Shown in pieces: positions 34,230-47,143 of a DNA stretch of 64,000 bases (within the stretch, counting starts at the first letter, position 1; each line of letters begins with the position of its first letter). The stretch is taken from positions 21,617,831 through 21,681,830 of the forward strand of contig OX393568.1 of the NCBI GenBank assembly GCA_947652115.1, given 5' to 3'. The notes below the pieces were generated by a model. The model was not told the DNA's origin and ran no database searches. It was given only the letters and a program-made list of their open reading frames with translations. The DNA is from Blastomussa wellsi. Lineage: Eukaryota; Cnidaria; Anthozoa; Scleractinia; Plerogyridae. The position numbers were made by a program, and so were the translations under genes.

Positions 34230-37200
34230 ATTACTGTACAGACTTCAATAATAGCAATCTTTATTGAGGATGCCAACTTCACAAAATGAGAGTTTACAGA
34301 ACGCTCGTAAGACTTTCACCAGAAAGACGATCATTTATTGAGGATACCCAGCCGACACAATGAGAGTTTGCAGAAGGCCCTCAAGACTTTCATTAAAAGA
34401 ATTTGACGTTTATAATTCCGATCTTTGTAAAGGATACCCACTTCAAAAAATGACAGTTTAAAGATAGCTCTCAATACTATCGCTAGAAAGAACTTATCTT
34501 GTAAATAATTACGATCAATTATTGAGGATGCCCACTCGGACTCCACAAAATGAGAGTTTGCAGAAAGCTCTCAAGACTTTGACTGGGAAGAATCTTAATT
34601 GACGATGCCCATGCACTCCACAAAATGATGGGTTGAAGAAAGGTCCCTCAAGATTTCACTAGAAAGAATTTGTCGTACTTAAAAGTGGAACGCCCCAAAG
34701 ATGCACATACAAGCCGAATTGCATGGCTTGAAGGCAAATCACTTTTTAGTAATTAAGTAACTTCTTGTAAGATCACTGTAAAAAAGAAAACAAGCATAGC
34801 ACTGGAGTACAAGACTAAAAAGTCGAGAAGGAGAACAATTTGTGCATATTTATTATTGAATCTGGTGTAAATATATTATTGTATGGCGGAACGTACTAAT
34901 TGTATATAGCACACTGTGTACTTTTTTATATATCTCCCGTTTCAATATACCCGGAGAGCGGTCAGCACAAACATGTGGTTAATGACTGTTTCGAGATCAC
35001 GTAGTAAATAACTGAAAGGGTGTTTAAGTAATTTGTCAAAAACAATGAATAAATTAAGATATAGTCGAAAAGAATGGGCGAGTGTTTGTTTCATTATGGA
35101 TGTTTAAGGTTTACTCGAAATCGTCTAAAATTGAATGAGATTGTTCTTTGACGGTCTTCGCGAACAGATAATTTTTCTAGCACATGCTTCTCGCACGCTT
35201 CAGACTGTCGACATCACGAGTCCCTAAAGGAAGCATGTGAAGAGGTACTTGGAGCAAGTGGCTAGTTAAAAAAGTCTTGTAAAGTAATTAAACTATTGAC
35301 GTGAATTCGCCAAATTAACAGCTTTTCTTGCGTCACCATCGTCAGCAAGTCCATTTAAAAAGGCAGTTTAGTTGGGATAACTCAAGTAAGCAACGTACGC
35401 CCTTGATATTGGTGTATAAATGTAGTGTTATGTAAAACTTCAATCTGGAAAACTTTGTTGAGCTTTACGAGAAACTTTGCTACAATAAACAAATAATAGA
35501 CCGTAATTGAGTTTTGGGCAATTTGGGCGAGTTATTTATGCATATAAAGTCTGACTGAGAAACAAGATGATACTACGGTAGACTCTAAAAAGGATCTTGA
35601 ACATTCCCTTTTGGACAAGCCAACATGTCTGATACGATTGGGCCGTTGCTTCGGAGGAGAATAGTACAGTTTTTGATAAAAATAACCGTTGAAGCTCGCA
35701 ACAAAAAACATAAATTCCGTGCATTTTCCATTTGAGACAGGAAAAATACTTTGAATCGTGGAATGCAGCATCTTTGTGAATGGGTATCCTTTTTACCTCC
35801 TTAGATGGCTGCATCTGACGGGAGGTAATATAACAGTACATATTGTTTTGTCTACTGGGAAATACAGATCGGCATTACCCAATATCAGTATCTTTCTGTT
35901 TGTCTGTATCAGGTTATTTTTTAACTTGTGTAATATTTGATCTCTCTTTTTAATCTAATATTCTTATTTTTAAACGTTTGGAGTCAAACTATATTGAGCA
36001 AGTGGAAGGTATGAAGGGTTTAATTTTCTGCCGCGTCATTTATCGCGTGAGCTAAGAGGTTTTTTAACACTGACAAACAACCATGTTATGCGCTGAAGTC
36101 ACGCGAACGCAGCGCCTCAACAGATCCTCAGGCAAATTTTGTTTCTGATAATTACTAGAGACGAATTTCATTGTTCGAAAGTATGCTCTTGTCTGTGAAA
36201 TCCATACGCTCTCCAAATTGCTAGGTTGTACAGATAACACTTTTGACCTAATTTATAAGTTACATAAGTTTGGTTATCCCGTAATGTGCGTGGAAAAGCC
36301 GAAACATGTTTTAAAACTCATCCTCAAGAGGGCTACGTTTAGAAGCACCATTTTTGAACAATGCATGCTCCAAAGTCGACAGGGCGTAACACGGCCTTCA
36401 AAGCTTACATGGGTTTAGTGAATCACTCCAAATTCAGCAGGATTTTACAATTCAATACTTCTAATAAAAACACTTCAAAAACAGGGAACTTGGGTCAACA
36501 TTCACTGTAAATGATACATGTTTTGAGCAAAGTTACTGTTTTTGTTTTGCACCGACTGTCTTTTAAGGAACACTCAAAGCATAATGTGGCCCCACAGTTG
36601 CACTCCACTAAATAACCGTGTGGATATAATGCTAAAAAGAAAGCTAATAAATTTCCTTTATTCGCATTTTGGTAAAAAAGAAAAAGAACTCAGAGCGAAA
36701 TTATCTCCTAGCAACGTAGTTTCTATTTTATATTTCGTGTCAACTTTTCGTCAGCTATTTAGCTTTCGCGACATGTTGAAAATGAGTTTCTACGTGCTAC
36801 ACTCCGACTTCTAACACGCGTTTAACTGCAAAGAGGAGCTTAAATCCAATACGAAAAAGCTAATTATAAGACCACACCGAGTTGGATGAGAAAGCTAACG
36901 GTTATTTTTGCCAGGCTTCATACTGTGCAGAAAAAGAGTGAAAATGGGCTTATGGATAAACGTCCAAGGAAAACACCGCAAAACATGCAATTTTACTGTC
37001 TGAATTTTTTCTTGTGAAGTTATCCTAAAAATCTGTTTTTAATAATATAATTGCGTGATGTCGAAGTAAGGCATAAGTCTTTTGAAAGTTAAGTTAAATA
37101 ACGGATGCCCGTGCATGTCGGATTATTAAGTTGGTCAAAAGGTTTTCAATCTTCAGCGCTGACAACTGCAACTCGAACGAAACACAACTGCAGCTTAACC

Positions 37201-37630
37201 AGAAAGCAGTCCTTGAATAAAAGAGGCTTAGCACACAAGATCGCCATTTCGACATTTCGTGATTGCAAAGTCTCCAGAACAAACGGGGGTCACTTTTCGG
37301 CAACGAAACACACAGAAGGCACTGCGCACTCGATAAATCATGCCGTCTCGCGCACGCAGAGAAATTGTCGCCGTTATTGTTCTCAGACGACTCACAATTT
37401 CTTTACTTTGGCTGTAGATACGTTAATTGAATAGGCGCGCACCAGAGTTACTCGGCCAGAGCCATACGCGTGTGTGAGTTTGGGTTCCACTGAGCGATTC
37501 CATGTTTGCACAGCGCACCTGTCGCCGGAGAAAATAACACCGTCATGATCACGCGAGAGTTCATGTGAAAAGGTCACATTTGTCGAAAGTGTTTTCAAGG
37601 GAAATAAAATTTTTAACATTCCTTGGGAGC
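34230..37630. other. Gene A 3' flank and A-B intergenic DNA
   Basis: The first part (34,262-34,690) is an imperfect repeat likely in the 3' UTR of gene A. Possible polyadenylation words (aataaa) lie near 35,047 and 35,485. Beyond that, no gene or repeat family is recognised. Open frames up to 109 codons (for example 35,536-35,841, 37,105-37,434) lack conserved features. Confidence 0.45.
34262..34690. repeat. Imperfect tandem repeat behind deiodinase A
   Basis: About five diverged units of roughly 73-95 bp, each with attgaggatgcc, acaaaatgagagtttgcag, ctctcaagactt and agaaagaatt. Inside most units tgagag and ctctca form a small stem with an 11-base loop. Units start near 34,263, 34,336, 34,430, 34,520 and 34,600. 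Confidence 0.7.
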
Positions 37631-37631
37631 T

Positions 37632-37640
37632 GTATAAATA
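37632..37640 (+). promoter_or_regulatory. TATA box of deiodinase gene B
   Basis: The sequence tataaata, 91-98 bases before the gene B start codon at 37731, is followed by a GC-rich stretch (cgcgcgcaccgcgg). The spacing suits transcription starting about 30 bases downstream and a 5' UTR of about 65 bases. Confidence 0.6.
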
Positions 37641-37730
37641 CGCGCGCACCGCGGCTCTCAAGCCCTGGGAAATTTTTGGAGAGGTTGTGCACACGAGGTT
37701 GAGTCGAGAGCTCGTAAAGCCTACAGAACA

Positions 37731-38771
37731 ATGCTGCGAAAATTGACCGCCACCGTGTTACCATACTGCGCGGTAACCGTGTTTCTCTTTGTAGCGTTTG
37801 TATTCCTCAGTCTTCTCCGCCTCCTGCCCTGTACGAAATGGATCGTGGTTAATCTGATGCACATGATCACAACAATCACACTGCCTACCGACGTTTACTG
37901 GCACTCACTGTTCACATGGGACATGCTGAACTCAGTACGCACCACCATTCTGCTCGAGCTGCAAAAATCAGCGCGCGTCAACCACACTGCTCCGAATCCC
38001 TCTATGGTCTCCTTGGACGGACAGTCGAACTGCCCCCTGCTCAGCTTTTGCAAAGGACACCGTCCACTGGTTGTCAACTTCGGCAGCTGGACATGCCCAG
38101 TTTTTCGGGCCAGGGTGGACGAATTCCTCAGCCTCACTCAAGAGTTCAGTGATGTTGCTGATTTCCTTACAGTATACATCGAGGAAGCGCATCCGTCAAA
38201 CGGGTGGGCGTTAAAGGTCAGTGGAAAAATCCCTGCTTATTTTATCTTTAAACACCAGGAAAATTCGAAGTGATTCGTTCTTCACTTTATTTACATACTG
38301 TTTTTACACCCGTTTCCAAAAGAGACAGTTTCTCTGAGCCCAATACACGCCCATAGTCTCCCAAACACAAGATAACTATGAAAACAGAAACGTAGGTGAC
38401 AAGGTCCCATGGCTCCAAATGATCTATAAGGAGCATTAGGGCTATAAGAAACAGTGTAACTAACGCATTCGATCATTTTTTTTAAGAGCGATGTTGTAAT
38501 TCCTGCCCACACAACCCAGGAGGAAAGATGCCAGGCTGCAAGGCTGATGGTGAGCTCAGTGAAATTTAGCTGTCCTGTTGCGGTAGACACAATGGAAGAC
38601 GAAGCTAACAGGGCTTATGCAGGAGTCCCTATCAGACTATACGTAATAAAGAATCAAAAAGTGGCGTTTGCCGGGTTACCTGGACCCACGTTCTACAACC
38701 CTGAAGAAGTCGGACAGTGGTTAAGAGAGTTTAAGGCTGAATGTATGAAGACTGGCCGTCACAGGGCTTAA
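37731..38771 (+). CDS. Iodothyronine deiodinase-like gene B (Cys form)
   Basis: Two exons, 37731-38216 and 38487-38771, phase 0; 256 residues. Residues 10-33 are a hydrophobic N-terminal anchor. Residues 112-125 read PLVVNFGSWTCPVF, with Cys122 (tgc) at the selenocysteine position and Trp120 two before it. EEAHPSNGWALK closes exon 1. Exon 2 begins SDVVIPAHTTQEER and holds MEDEANRAYAGVPIRLYV and GPTFYNPEEVGQWLREF. The histidines at 154 and 170 match the conserved pair. It is a close paralogue of gene A, on the same strand 3.5 kb downstream, with the same intron position, so a tandem duplication is the simple explanation. A TATA box lies at 37,632. The exon 2 acceptor (tttttttaag) is chosen because it keeps alignment with gene A. 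Confidence 0.9.
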
Positions 38772-41700
38772 AATGTAAAAAAGGCATAGACTAGAACAAC
38801 GACTTCAACTCGATCACGTCCGTTGTATACATCGGAGACAAGGAAATGCAATTAGGATAAGTGTCCAGTACCGGAAGTTGTTTGAAAGGGAAGCTTACAC
38901 AAAATTAAACGTCAACATTGCCTTGAAGTTTCGAACAATTCCAAGAAATGATCTTCAGAGGATTGCCAAAGAACACTTTTAATTTCTCGTTAGATACGAA
39001 GTAGTGAGAACAAAGAGAACCATTGACGTGCTTCGTTCCCGCGGAAGCCTGTATCCAGCCGGATTGTTTGCTTAGCTTATTTACAAGCAGGCTAGATGGG
39101 CTGTGGTTATAGATCTGTAGGAATAGCTTCTTAGCTGGTCGCGACAACTTTAATTCCAAGCTAAGCACGACAATTGATGAAAGAATGCCTTGTAAAGGAA
39201 CTCAGTCGTGATGTAATGTATTTAGCGTTGTTAATCATTCAATTACACGTGAATGTAAATAAACTACAAGTTAGCATACTCCACGTGTCCTCTGTTATAC
39301 ACTGTACACTTTGTACCTCAACTTTCAACACTGTCCGTGAATACGGAAACGAAGAGAGATATTTCTCTGTGATTTGCCTCAAATGCTACCGTGCAGTTTT
39401 ACGCTAAAAGGAATTTTTATTACAGCGAGGGATGACTTTGATTGGCGTATCAGATCTAGATGATTAAAACTGATTGCGTGCGTTAGATCGCTAGCTCGTG
39501 TTGATTTTTCCTGCCCCCCTGAGGGTTAAGTCAACGTGTAGTCAGGTACAAATACCTCAAATATTAAATCTTATTGAGATGTTTTGCCGATCTTTAAATC
39601 CTTCAGGATGGCCAACGTATCCATACAATCCGCAAAGTTTGAGAATCGAACGACACGTAATTATTTTTCGGTAATTTTTTGGCAACTGCTCGGCTTAGGG
39701 ACGCGCGCCATGTCGTTGCGCCAAATAAGCTTCACAACTCACTTAATTAATAACATTGTGTAGACGACCAACAACCGGAAAGCACTGGCAACTGTTTAAA
39801 TGTTTGCAATAGTTTGTGTGTATCAAACAGTCAAATGAGCTCTTTTGGCAGCAATTCGACTCAATCGCGGTCTTTAAAACAGTTAAGCGGACGAACGAAA
39901 ACTTTCGATAGAACGCGTATTCCACCCTAAGGTAAAACTCACGCCTTTAAACAAGCATCCGGATGCCATGTTTCAGTTGTGTGGCGCTGAGCTGCTGCTG
40001 TTTACGAGACCTTACAGATTTACATTGGACGAATCAATGTCAATCATTCGCTGCCGATATATTCTATGGTGCATTATTTCGCTATTTCTCTGTTAAAATT
40101 TCGTTCTTTTTCAACAATGAAATGCACCTTAAAAAAGCTCCTATTGCTTCTAAACTTGCTAATTTGCGCGAAGACTTGATAAAATCGATATCGTGACTAA
40201 CGGTGGATGGGATTTATGTTTCTTTTGACACAAATTACGTGTTAATAATCATTGAAAATGAGTGATAAACAATGACACAATGACGGCAATACCTGCTAAA
40301 CAAAACAACCTGAAGTGGTAAAGGGCGAAATCGATTTGAGATAGTTTTTCTTTGGAAAAAAATTAAAGAACAGAACGTTTTCGCGGCTAGCGATCTATTG
40401 TCATTGAAAATAAGCCTCATGGCAAGTGTCGCAATCTGAAAGACTGGGCTGATGCAATTGCAAACTCAGTGTTAGCAGTTCGGTGCCTGCATGGCGGACA
40501 CTTTGTCATTTCACTCAAACAATCATCGGTTAATATTGACCAAGCCCATATGAAAGGTTTCGCTCGTAAAAAAACGTTTTTTCACGCGTGTGGGTCTGAA
40601 GGTCATTGCGCAAACGACGCAAACGAGATTACAATTTAATCTTCGCTCGCTGAAGCAATATCACAGTTAAGTTCATTTCCTTTTTCGCTTAAAACGCAGT
40701 GGGAAGCGATGTTTGGAAGCCCCTTTTTAGTGAAATGTACACGTGGTGTGGTTACGTCATATCGGTCTTACATGTTTATGTTGAACAACAAGGTCACGCG
40801 AGCTTGGTCTTCAATTAAAAACTGTTTAATCGAATGTTGCAAGTTTTTGTGTGCGAAGCAGGAAAACGTTTTATTCTTAAAAAAATTTTTGCTTGATAAT
40901 TCGTGATTCAATACCAGATCTGTTGACAAACAAAAACAAATCAACGAACATTCTGGAAGTGATCTCATGCGCCATGAAATTAATCACGCGATGTTTGATC
41001 AAGCAAGCACAAAGAGCGGGAAATATTTGCAGATAACATATTTCAAAATCGGGCCATCTCACTCCACGGCAGTTTATCTTCCAAGTTACAAAAACGTTCA
41101 GATGAAAAATGAACCGGGCAATTTTTTTATAATGAAATCCACGATTGCTGCTCCGACAAAATTTTTGTTTTCCCTTGTCTTTTTGGAAACGGCTGTGTAC
41201 ATAATTAAACAACTCATGTTGTTTCAATTTTTTTCTCTAAATTAAATTTCGACACACAATAAATCAGACTTGAACTGTGCAGCTATTTCAGGCGTTCGAA
41301 TGTTCAAGATGTTTTTGGTGCGCCTAATTAAAAATACACGAAGAACAAAGCGGAGATGAAATGCTCTTTGTCGAAGTCGTCGAACGATAGTGCACTTAGA
41401 AAATCTATACCAAGTATTTTTTCTAAGCGATAATCAGCGTGTTTAAAAATGACAACATTTGTGCGACTGTGTTATGCAGTAAGCGGCATATCAAAGTATT
41501 GAAACGACCTCCTACCGCCCTTAAAGTGTTTAAGTAATCTTTTCCATATTCGACCTTGGACGTCTTTTTAGTTTTTATCTCAGCCTCGCTCGGGTCAAGC
41601 TGTTGAATATGTCAACGCGCCCTTTCGTGTTAATGGACTATTTTTACCCCGTTCGGTGTTAAATATAACGGTGTCGAAGCCATAGCTACCTTATTAAAAC

Positions 41701-44496
41701 AAAAAAAACTTTCTCAATACAATCACACTTTGAAACATCTGGAAGTCTGAACTCCAAAAATAAGCGAAAGCTAAATATTGAGTGATCTAGCGTTGTTTGG
41801 TCGTGTTTACAGTAACAATAAAAATAATCAGCTAATCACGAACCCCTCTTAGTTTTCTGTTTACAAAACTACGCCTTTAAAGCACGCACAAATTTAGAAT
41901 AGGGGAGGAAATATTGCTGTTATTTTTGCAAATCCGACGACGACAAATAACAAGTCTTTTAACTGAGAACAAAAGGATCCATTGTTAAGCGACCTAAAAA
42001 TAACAGGGAGTTTGCAAGGTTATCGCTGTTATTATTTTAGCCGGTTCCCTTGTTGAATGAACAACGTTGTCAACGGTGAATACACTGAGTTATTTTCTCG
42101 TTATGTACAGATTCTTTCAGGGCGACAAGTTTAGAATATCTGGACAGCGATTTTTTTTACCCAACGATCGCCATAGTGTTCAAATTTCATTGATCCAGTA
42201 ATATCCAGCGAAAATGAATTTAAACTTGTAAAGAAATGTTTTGTGGCAAAAAGAAAAAATCATCGTTTGACATTGTCTGTAGAAAGGAAATAGCTGTAGT
42301 GGAGGTGACCGCAGAATAATTGACATGACTGGGACCAAGGAATCAACCTTAGCAAACGACGTGCTAAAGTTGAATAGACTTAAAATATTTTTGTCTATCT
42401 GTCTTGAATGGCTTGAAATGTCTATATGCGTAACACACAATGGAGCTAAAATTTGACTTCTTCTTTTCGAGTAACGAAGAGCACGCTGTTCATTTCAAGT
42501 ATTCGGCAAGGGAAAGATGAAATTCAACCTCAAGTACCCTAATTCCAGGCTCAGAAGTGGCAGGCGAACAAATTCTAGACAAAACGAAAATATTAAGTCT
42601 TACGCTTTGTAAAAATACCGGAAGGTTTAATGGCACTGCTCACAAAGATCAATGCAACGAAAATATTGTGCGTTTCACACATAATCCAAAACCGGGGCAA
42701 AAAAGAAATATTCGTGAGAAAATACCTCGCGTTATGACGTGATCTTGAAAGTCACGCGATCGTGCCTTTTTCGTCACGCGAGGTGTACTCGCGAGACGCA
42801 GCATTGAAGCTATTTACAATGTTGAACAAGGAAGTCTCATAATAAGAGGCTTGAAGGTGGTGACAATTTAATATAAAAAAGGAAACCTTTTCCTTTTTTC
42901 GCAACGATCTCTCTGCTCAGGCGTGACTAAGTTAATTGCGTTCATTTGTGAACAACGTGTTCAAACTTTTCATCACCGGAAGTTGTTCATTTCACCAGAT
43001 TTCGCATGCCATTTACTTGTAAAGTGCTCAAATGTATCACATTGCGAATCATTTTTAACAAAATCACAAAATCATTTAGCTATTCAGCTGCCGAGATAAA
43101 GGAAATTGGTTGGAAAGCCTCATGAGTCAAACTGCTCTAAAGAAAAATCTCCAAGTGGTAATTGACAACATCAGCCGTAAGATATCACGCGTACAGAGCG
43201 TGTTGTTTCAAGTGGGACGCATCAGCACTTTCGCCATCGGTCGTAAATCACGGCTGAAGGAGTTACGTCCGAAAGGCAAGCGCGCACACGCGTGCAAACA
43301 AAGGATGTTTACTACCACATGCTAGTCACGCGATGAGTTCGTCATCATTTGATACCAAACAGCGTTTCAATAAGGGAAAATTATCACAGGTAATGCGAGA
43401 GCCTTCCTCGGTAAGCACATATCGCGGGTAGTTTAGTTTTTCGAAGTGACCTCGGGCGATAAATTGATCGCGTGATCGCAAGTTTGTTGATGTGCGTACG
43501 CTTTGTTGGTTTGGAGGCCCTCCAGGGTCAATGGACGAGAAAACAACTCCTAATTTAACAACGCGCTTTGTTTTGATCACTTTATAGCATAAGACTATTG
43601 GCGTTTCAATCGTCCATGTTTTTTATTTTTCCTTCAGCTCGGAAGCTGTGGATGTTAATCCGCCGGTCACGCTGAACTGTCAGAAAAATCACGTCCCTTG
43701 TTTCCGGTGCGCGCGATAAACATCCATTTTGCAAAACACGCGTGTTTGCCATCTCGTGACATTTACCAAGTTATTGCGGTTTTGGTGACAAGGAAATTGT
43801 AATCAGATTTCATGTTTGTATATTCCAAGGTGAAGTAAAAACGATAACCGAGCTGGGGATTAAAATACGCAGCACGATTCAATTCTCTTGCTCTATTTAT
43901 TCGTCTCAGCTTGTTTTGTTTTACAACACAAATAAGATGTAAGCTCTGCCTTAGATTAAAATAGCTGGATCGTATTTTCGTCCTTATTTACCTCCAGGCA
44001 AATAGCACGTAATTGGTGGCATTGACTTTCAAAATGAACAAACTGATCATGCACGCTCGTAACAAATGAAACAAAATTGAACTGGTAGACCCAGAAGTCT
44101 CTTACTAAGAACAATTAATGTATATGTAATACATATATGAACGTATAGATATTAAACGGTGTATCTTTTCCCAATCAGGCATTTCCAAGAGACCATGAAA
44201 GAACTTCATGTCACATTTATCTTATTTTCTCCGCCAAACTGGCAACATTCGCATTTTCAGGTCTACTGAATATGACACGAGGCGGTGCATGCGGCTTTCA
44301 CAAGATCTCACAATATTCGGTGTTCCGCACAGTACCCTCGAGTACGACCCGTATAAAAACCCATCGATTTTCCTGTTGCTCTGACTGTTTTTAGCATATT
44401 GACGAGTAGAGACAACAGCACAATCTATTAGCGTCCAAACTGCCTCGTATGCGAACACGGAGCGGTTGCCATTTTCGTATCGATAAACTGAAGTGA
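38772..44496. other. Intergenic DNA between deiodinases B and C
   Basis: The 3' ends of genes B (plus) and C (minus) face each other across this 5.7-kb stretch. A polyadenylation-like aataaa lies near 39,256 for gene B. No further deiodinase exon, other gene or named repeat is seen. Open frames such as 40,877-41,227 and 40,967-41,245 overlap on opposite strands and lack conserved features. Confidence 0.45.
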
Positions 44497-45549
44497 TTAT
44501 ACGTTAACTTCATTTTCCTTCCATCTAGCCAGCCACCTTCTGACCTCTTGTATTTTGTAAAATGTCGGTCCCATCCCACCGGTAAATTGCACTCTCCCAT
44601 TCAAGATGATACACAGGCGTATCGGCAGCGCGCCATACGCTTGATTCGCCTCGTCCTCCGTGGAATCTACCAGCAAAGGTGCCTGTAGGTTAGACGCATT
44701 CAACAGAAGTTGCGCTGCCTCGATTCTCTCTTCCAAACTGCGGTGCTGTTTCACGTCGAATTCCGTCTGAATTGGACAAACAAAAGTACATATGTACGTC
44801 AGAGTAAAGCTCACGCTTCCTTCTTTCATTCATTAGTTATTCAAACACGACTTCTTTTAGTACAAGGTACTGTACGGTATAATTTCACGGTTCTTCGAAT
44901 ATGCATGCAAACACTCCCACTACAAGCAACTCAGTGAAAGCAAAGGATGTAAGTTAACACAGCTCTGCGGCCCGTTTAATTCCGCATGCAATACCCTAAG
45001 CCAAAAGCAACATAGGACGAATAAGCCAAGATCAAACTGAGAATTAACTACTTTTGACAATGGACTGATTACCTTGAAGGCCCATCCATCTGTTGGGTGA
45101 GCTTCAGAGATGTAGATAACAAGAAAATCAGCAACATCACTAAAATCTGCCATGATCTCGCTGAATTCGCGCAACCTCTTCATGAAGACCGGGCACGTGC
45201 AACTGCCGAAATTGACGACTAGCGGTCGGCTATCTTTGGCAAAGTCCAAGAGATGCGATCGAGAGTGGCCGTCAGCAGACACCAGGTAAGGATTGGGCGC
45301 TTCCACCCCGAGCTTGGCTCTTTTCTGCAGATCTATCATCAAGGTCTCCGTCACCGCTTTGTACATTTCCCATCCGAACAGGCTGTTGCCGTACACCTCC
45401 TGGCTGATCTCGCACCCCGCGAACTTGATGAACAGCTTCACGACCAACTTGCGGAACACAAGTGTGCAAAACAAGAACCGAAGGATAGCGAACGCCACCA
45501 ACAAGGCCAACGATGCAGTGTAGAAAGGAAGGGCCACCGACACTGACAT
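44497..45549 (-). CDS. Iodothyronine deiodinase-like gene C (Cys form, CTC motif)
   Basis: Minus strand, two exons 45549-45073 and 44766-44497, phase 0, GT-AG; 248 residues. Hydrophobic anchor at 7-32. The active segment, residues 109-122, reads PLVVNFGSCTCPVF: Cys119 stands at the selenocysteine position and Cys117 keeps the cysteine found two before it in DIO1 and DIO3. It is followed by DVADFLVIYISEAHPTDGWA. Exon 2 has VKQHRSLEER, then STEDEANQAYGALPIRLCI and GPTFYKIQEVRRWLARW. The histidines at 151 and 167 fit the family. It is more DIO1-like around the active site than A and B (SCTC rather than SWTC) and lies in opposite orientation, so it is probably an older paralogue. The intron (44767-45072) is at the same place as in A and B. 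Confidence 0.9.
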
Positions 45550-47143
45550 GGTGGCGGCAGCGAGCGAGTCGTCACTGAACGTCCGCGTTTGTTCTACTTG
45601 AGTTAATACTGGTGTTCGTTAATCAACGGAACGCGCGCACTTGTGGAGAGCACTGGCATGTGACTGCAATCTGATTCAGCACTGGAGACAAGTTTCAATA
45701 CCGACCGACCTTGCGTTAAACCTTGCGTGATGTTTTGGAGTACGAGGTGGTAGGATTCGAGTGATAAGGGCAGGCAGGCAGGCAGGCCAGTTTGGACAGC
45801 TAATTACACGCTATGTGGACCCTTCCTTAGCTAGTGCCTTGTTGAAAATGAATGGCACTGTTTAAACCGAAAGTGGTATATATGCTCGGTATATACGTAA
45901 GAATGACAAATCTAACCTCGAGACAAATTGATCGAACGATTAAAGGCTTTAGGCAGCTTTACCATGCGAGTTTAGACTAGTCGACGATTAAAGGGGCGAA
46001 GTTGGCGCATAATCTCCATAAACACGCAATCGCAACGTTGAATTCTTGAGTGAAGTTTTCCTTCTTGGAGTCGCTTAAATCAAATTCCACGGAAAATCCT
46101 GTAAGTGGAGGTCCACAATTCGTTTCGAGTACAGCTGTTTTACACCAAATACAGATTTCTCTGTACTGCCACTTAACCTGGTGACGTCATCTAGAACAAT
46201 CTAAATGCCGCAACAGACTAAGAAATAACTACAGACCTGTCATTAGGAGCGTTTGCCGACTGCCGCCAAACATTATCCTGTTTTACCAAGCGCCCACTAA
46301 AAACACTGCTGTTCCTGGGTTAACCGCAAACATGGCCACTACAACACGCGATCAGAAAGCCAAGAATCCGAGCATAACTTCGCTTGTTCCACCGACCTGT
46401 TATTATTTCCTCTTGGGATAAAATCAGCAGTGATTTCTGCCATGACAACTAACATGTTAGTAATCACGCGCCTACTCAACGCTAATGGTTGCTAATCATT
46501 ACCCAATAGTCATTTCCGGAAAAGAGTGATAATATTTTCTTCGGCAGTAATTCAGGACAGATGTCATCAAGCGTATCTGTTAGCTGCAAAGCGAGTCTTG
46601 TCAGCACTCCGTCTTGTTAACAGCGCAGGATAAATGTCGTTAAATACTGCTAATTGCACAAAAGAGTTACTTCAGTGTAATTGAAACATCACGTGTCTGA
46701 GAACGCGTTTGCTATCGCCCATATTCGCTTTGTAGCAGCAACCGTATTTGACGAAATTGTTTTTCAAGAATGTGATCCAACTGGAGCAATTTAGATAGAC
46801 TTGCACTAAATGACAATTTAGTGAAAAATTCGGCTTATTCATGGAGCAATGCTACTTTGAATATTACGAGAGATGCGTTGCAGACGCGATACAAGAAGCA
46901 AGAATTGCCAAAACACTGATAACTGTGCAATATGCGACTTGTTTTACTAGAAATGAACTACACTTCAATTTCTGCGCTTTTTACACTTAATTTATTCGCC
47001 TTTGCTCCACTGGGATACAGGAAATTATTTATTACTGCTATTTGCACTTATCTCCATTTTCGTGTACAAGTTTGGCGTGTTTGTACGAGTGCCATCATTC
47101 TTACAATCTCGCACGCTAAACAAACGTGATCATCTCGGGCTTG
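45550..47143. other. Intergenic DNA between MICU-type gene and deiodinase C
   Basis: Both neighbours are on the minus strand, so this holds the promoter of deiodinase C and the 3' flank of the MICU-type gene. A (ggca)n microsatellite lies at about 45,772-45,787. Minus-strand polyadenylation words (plus-strand tttatt) lie near 46,991 and 47,025, within about 150 bases of the MICU stop codon. No gene is recognised. Confidence 0.45.

Noticed and set aside
40877..41245. Overlapping open frames of 116 and 92 codons on opposite strands
   Set aside because: No conserved motif, no splice context and no neighbour logic; likely chance frames in intergenic DNA.
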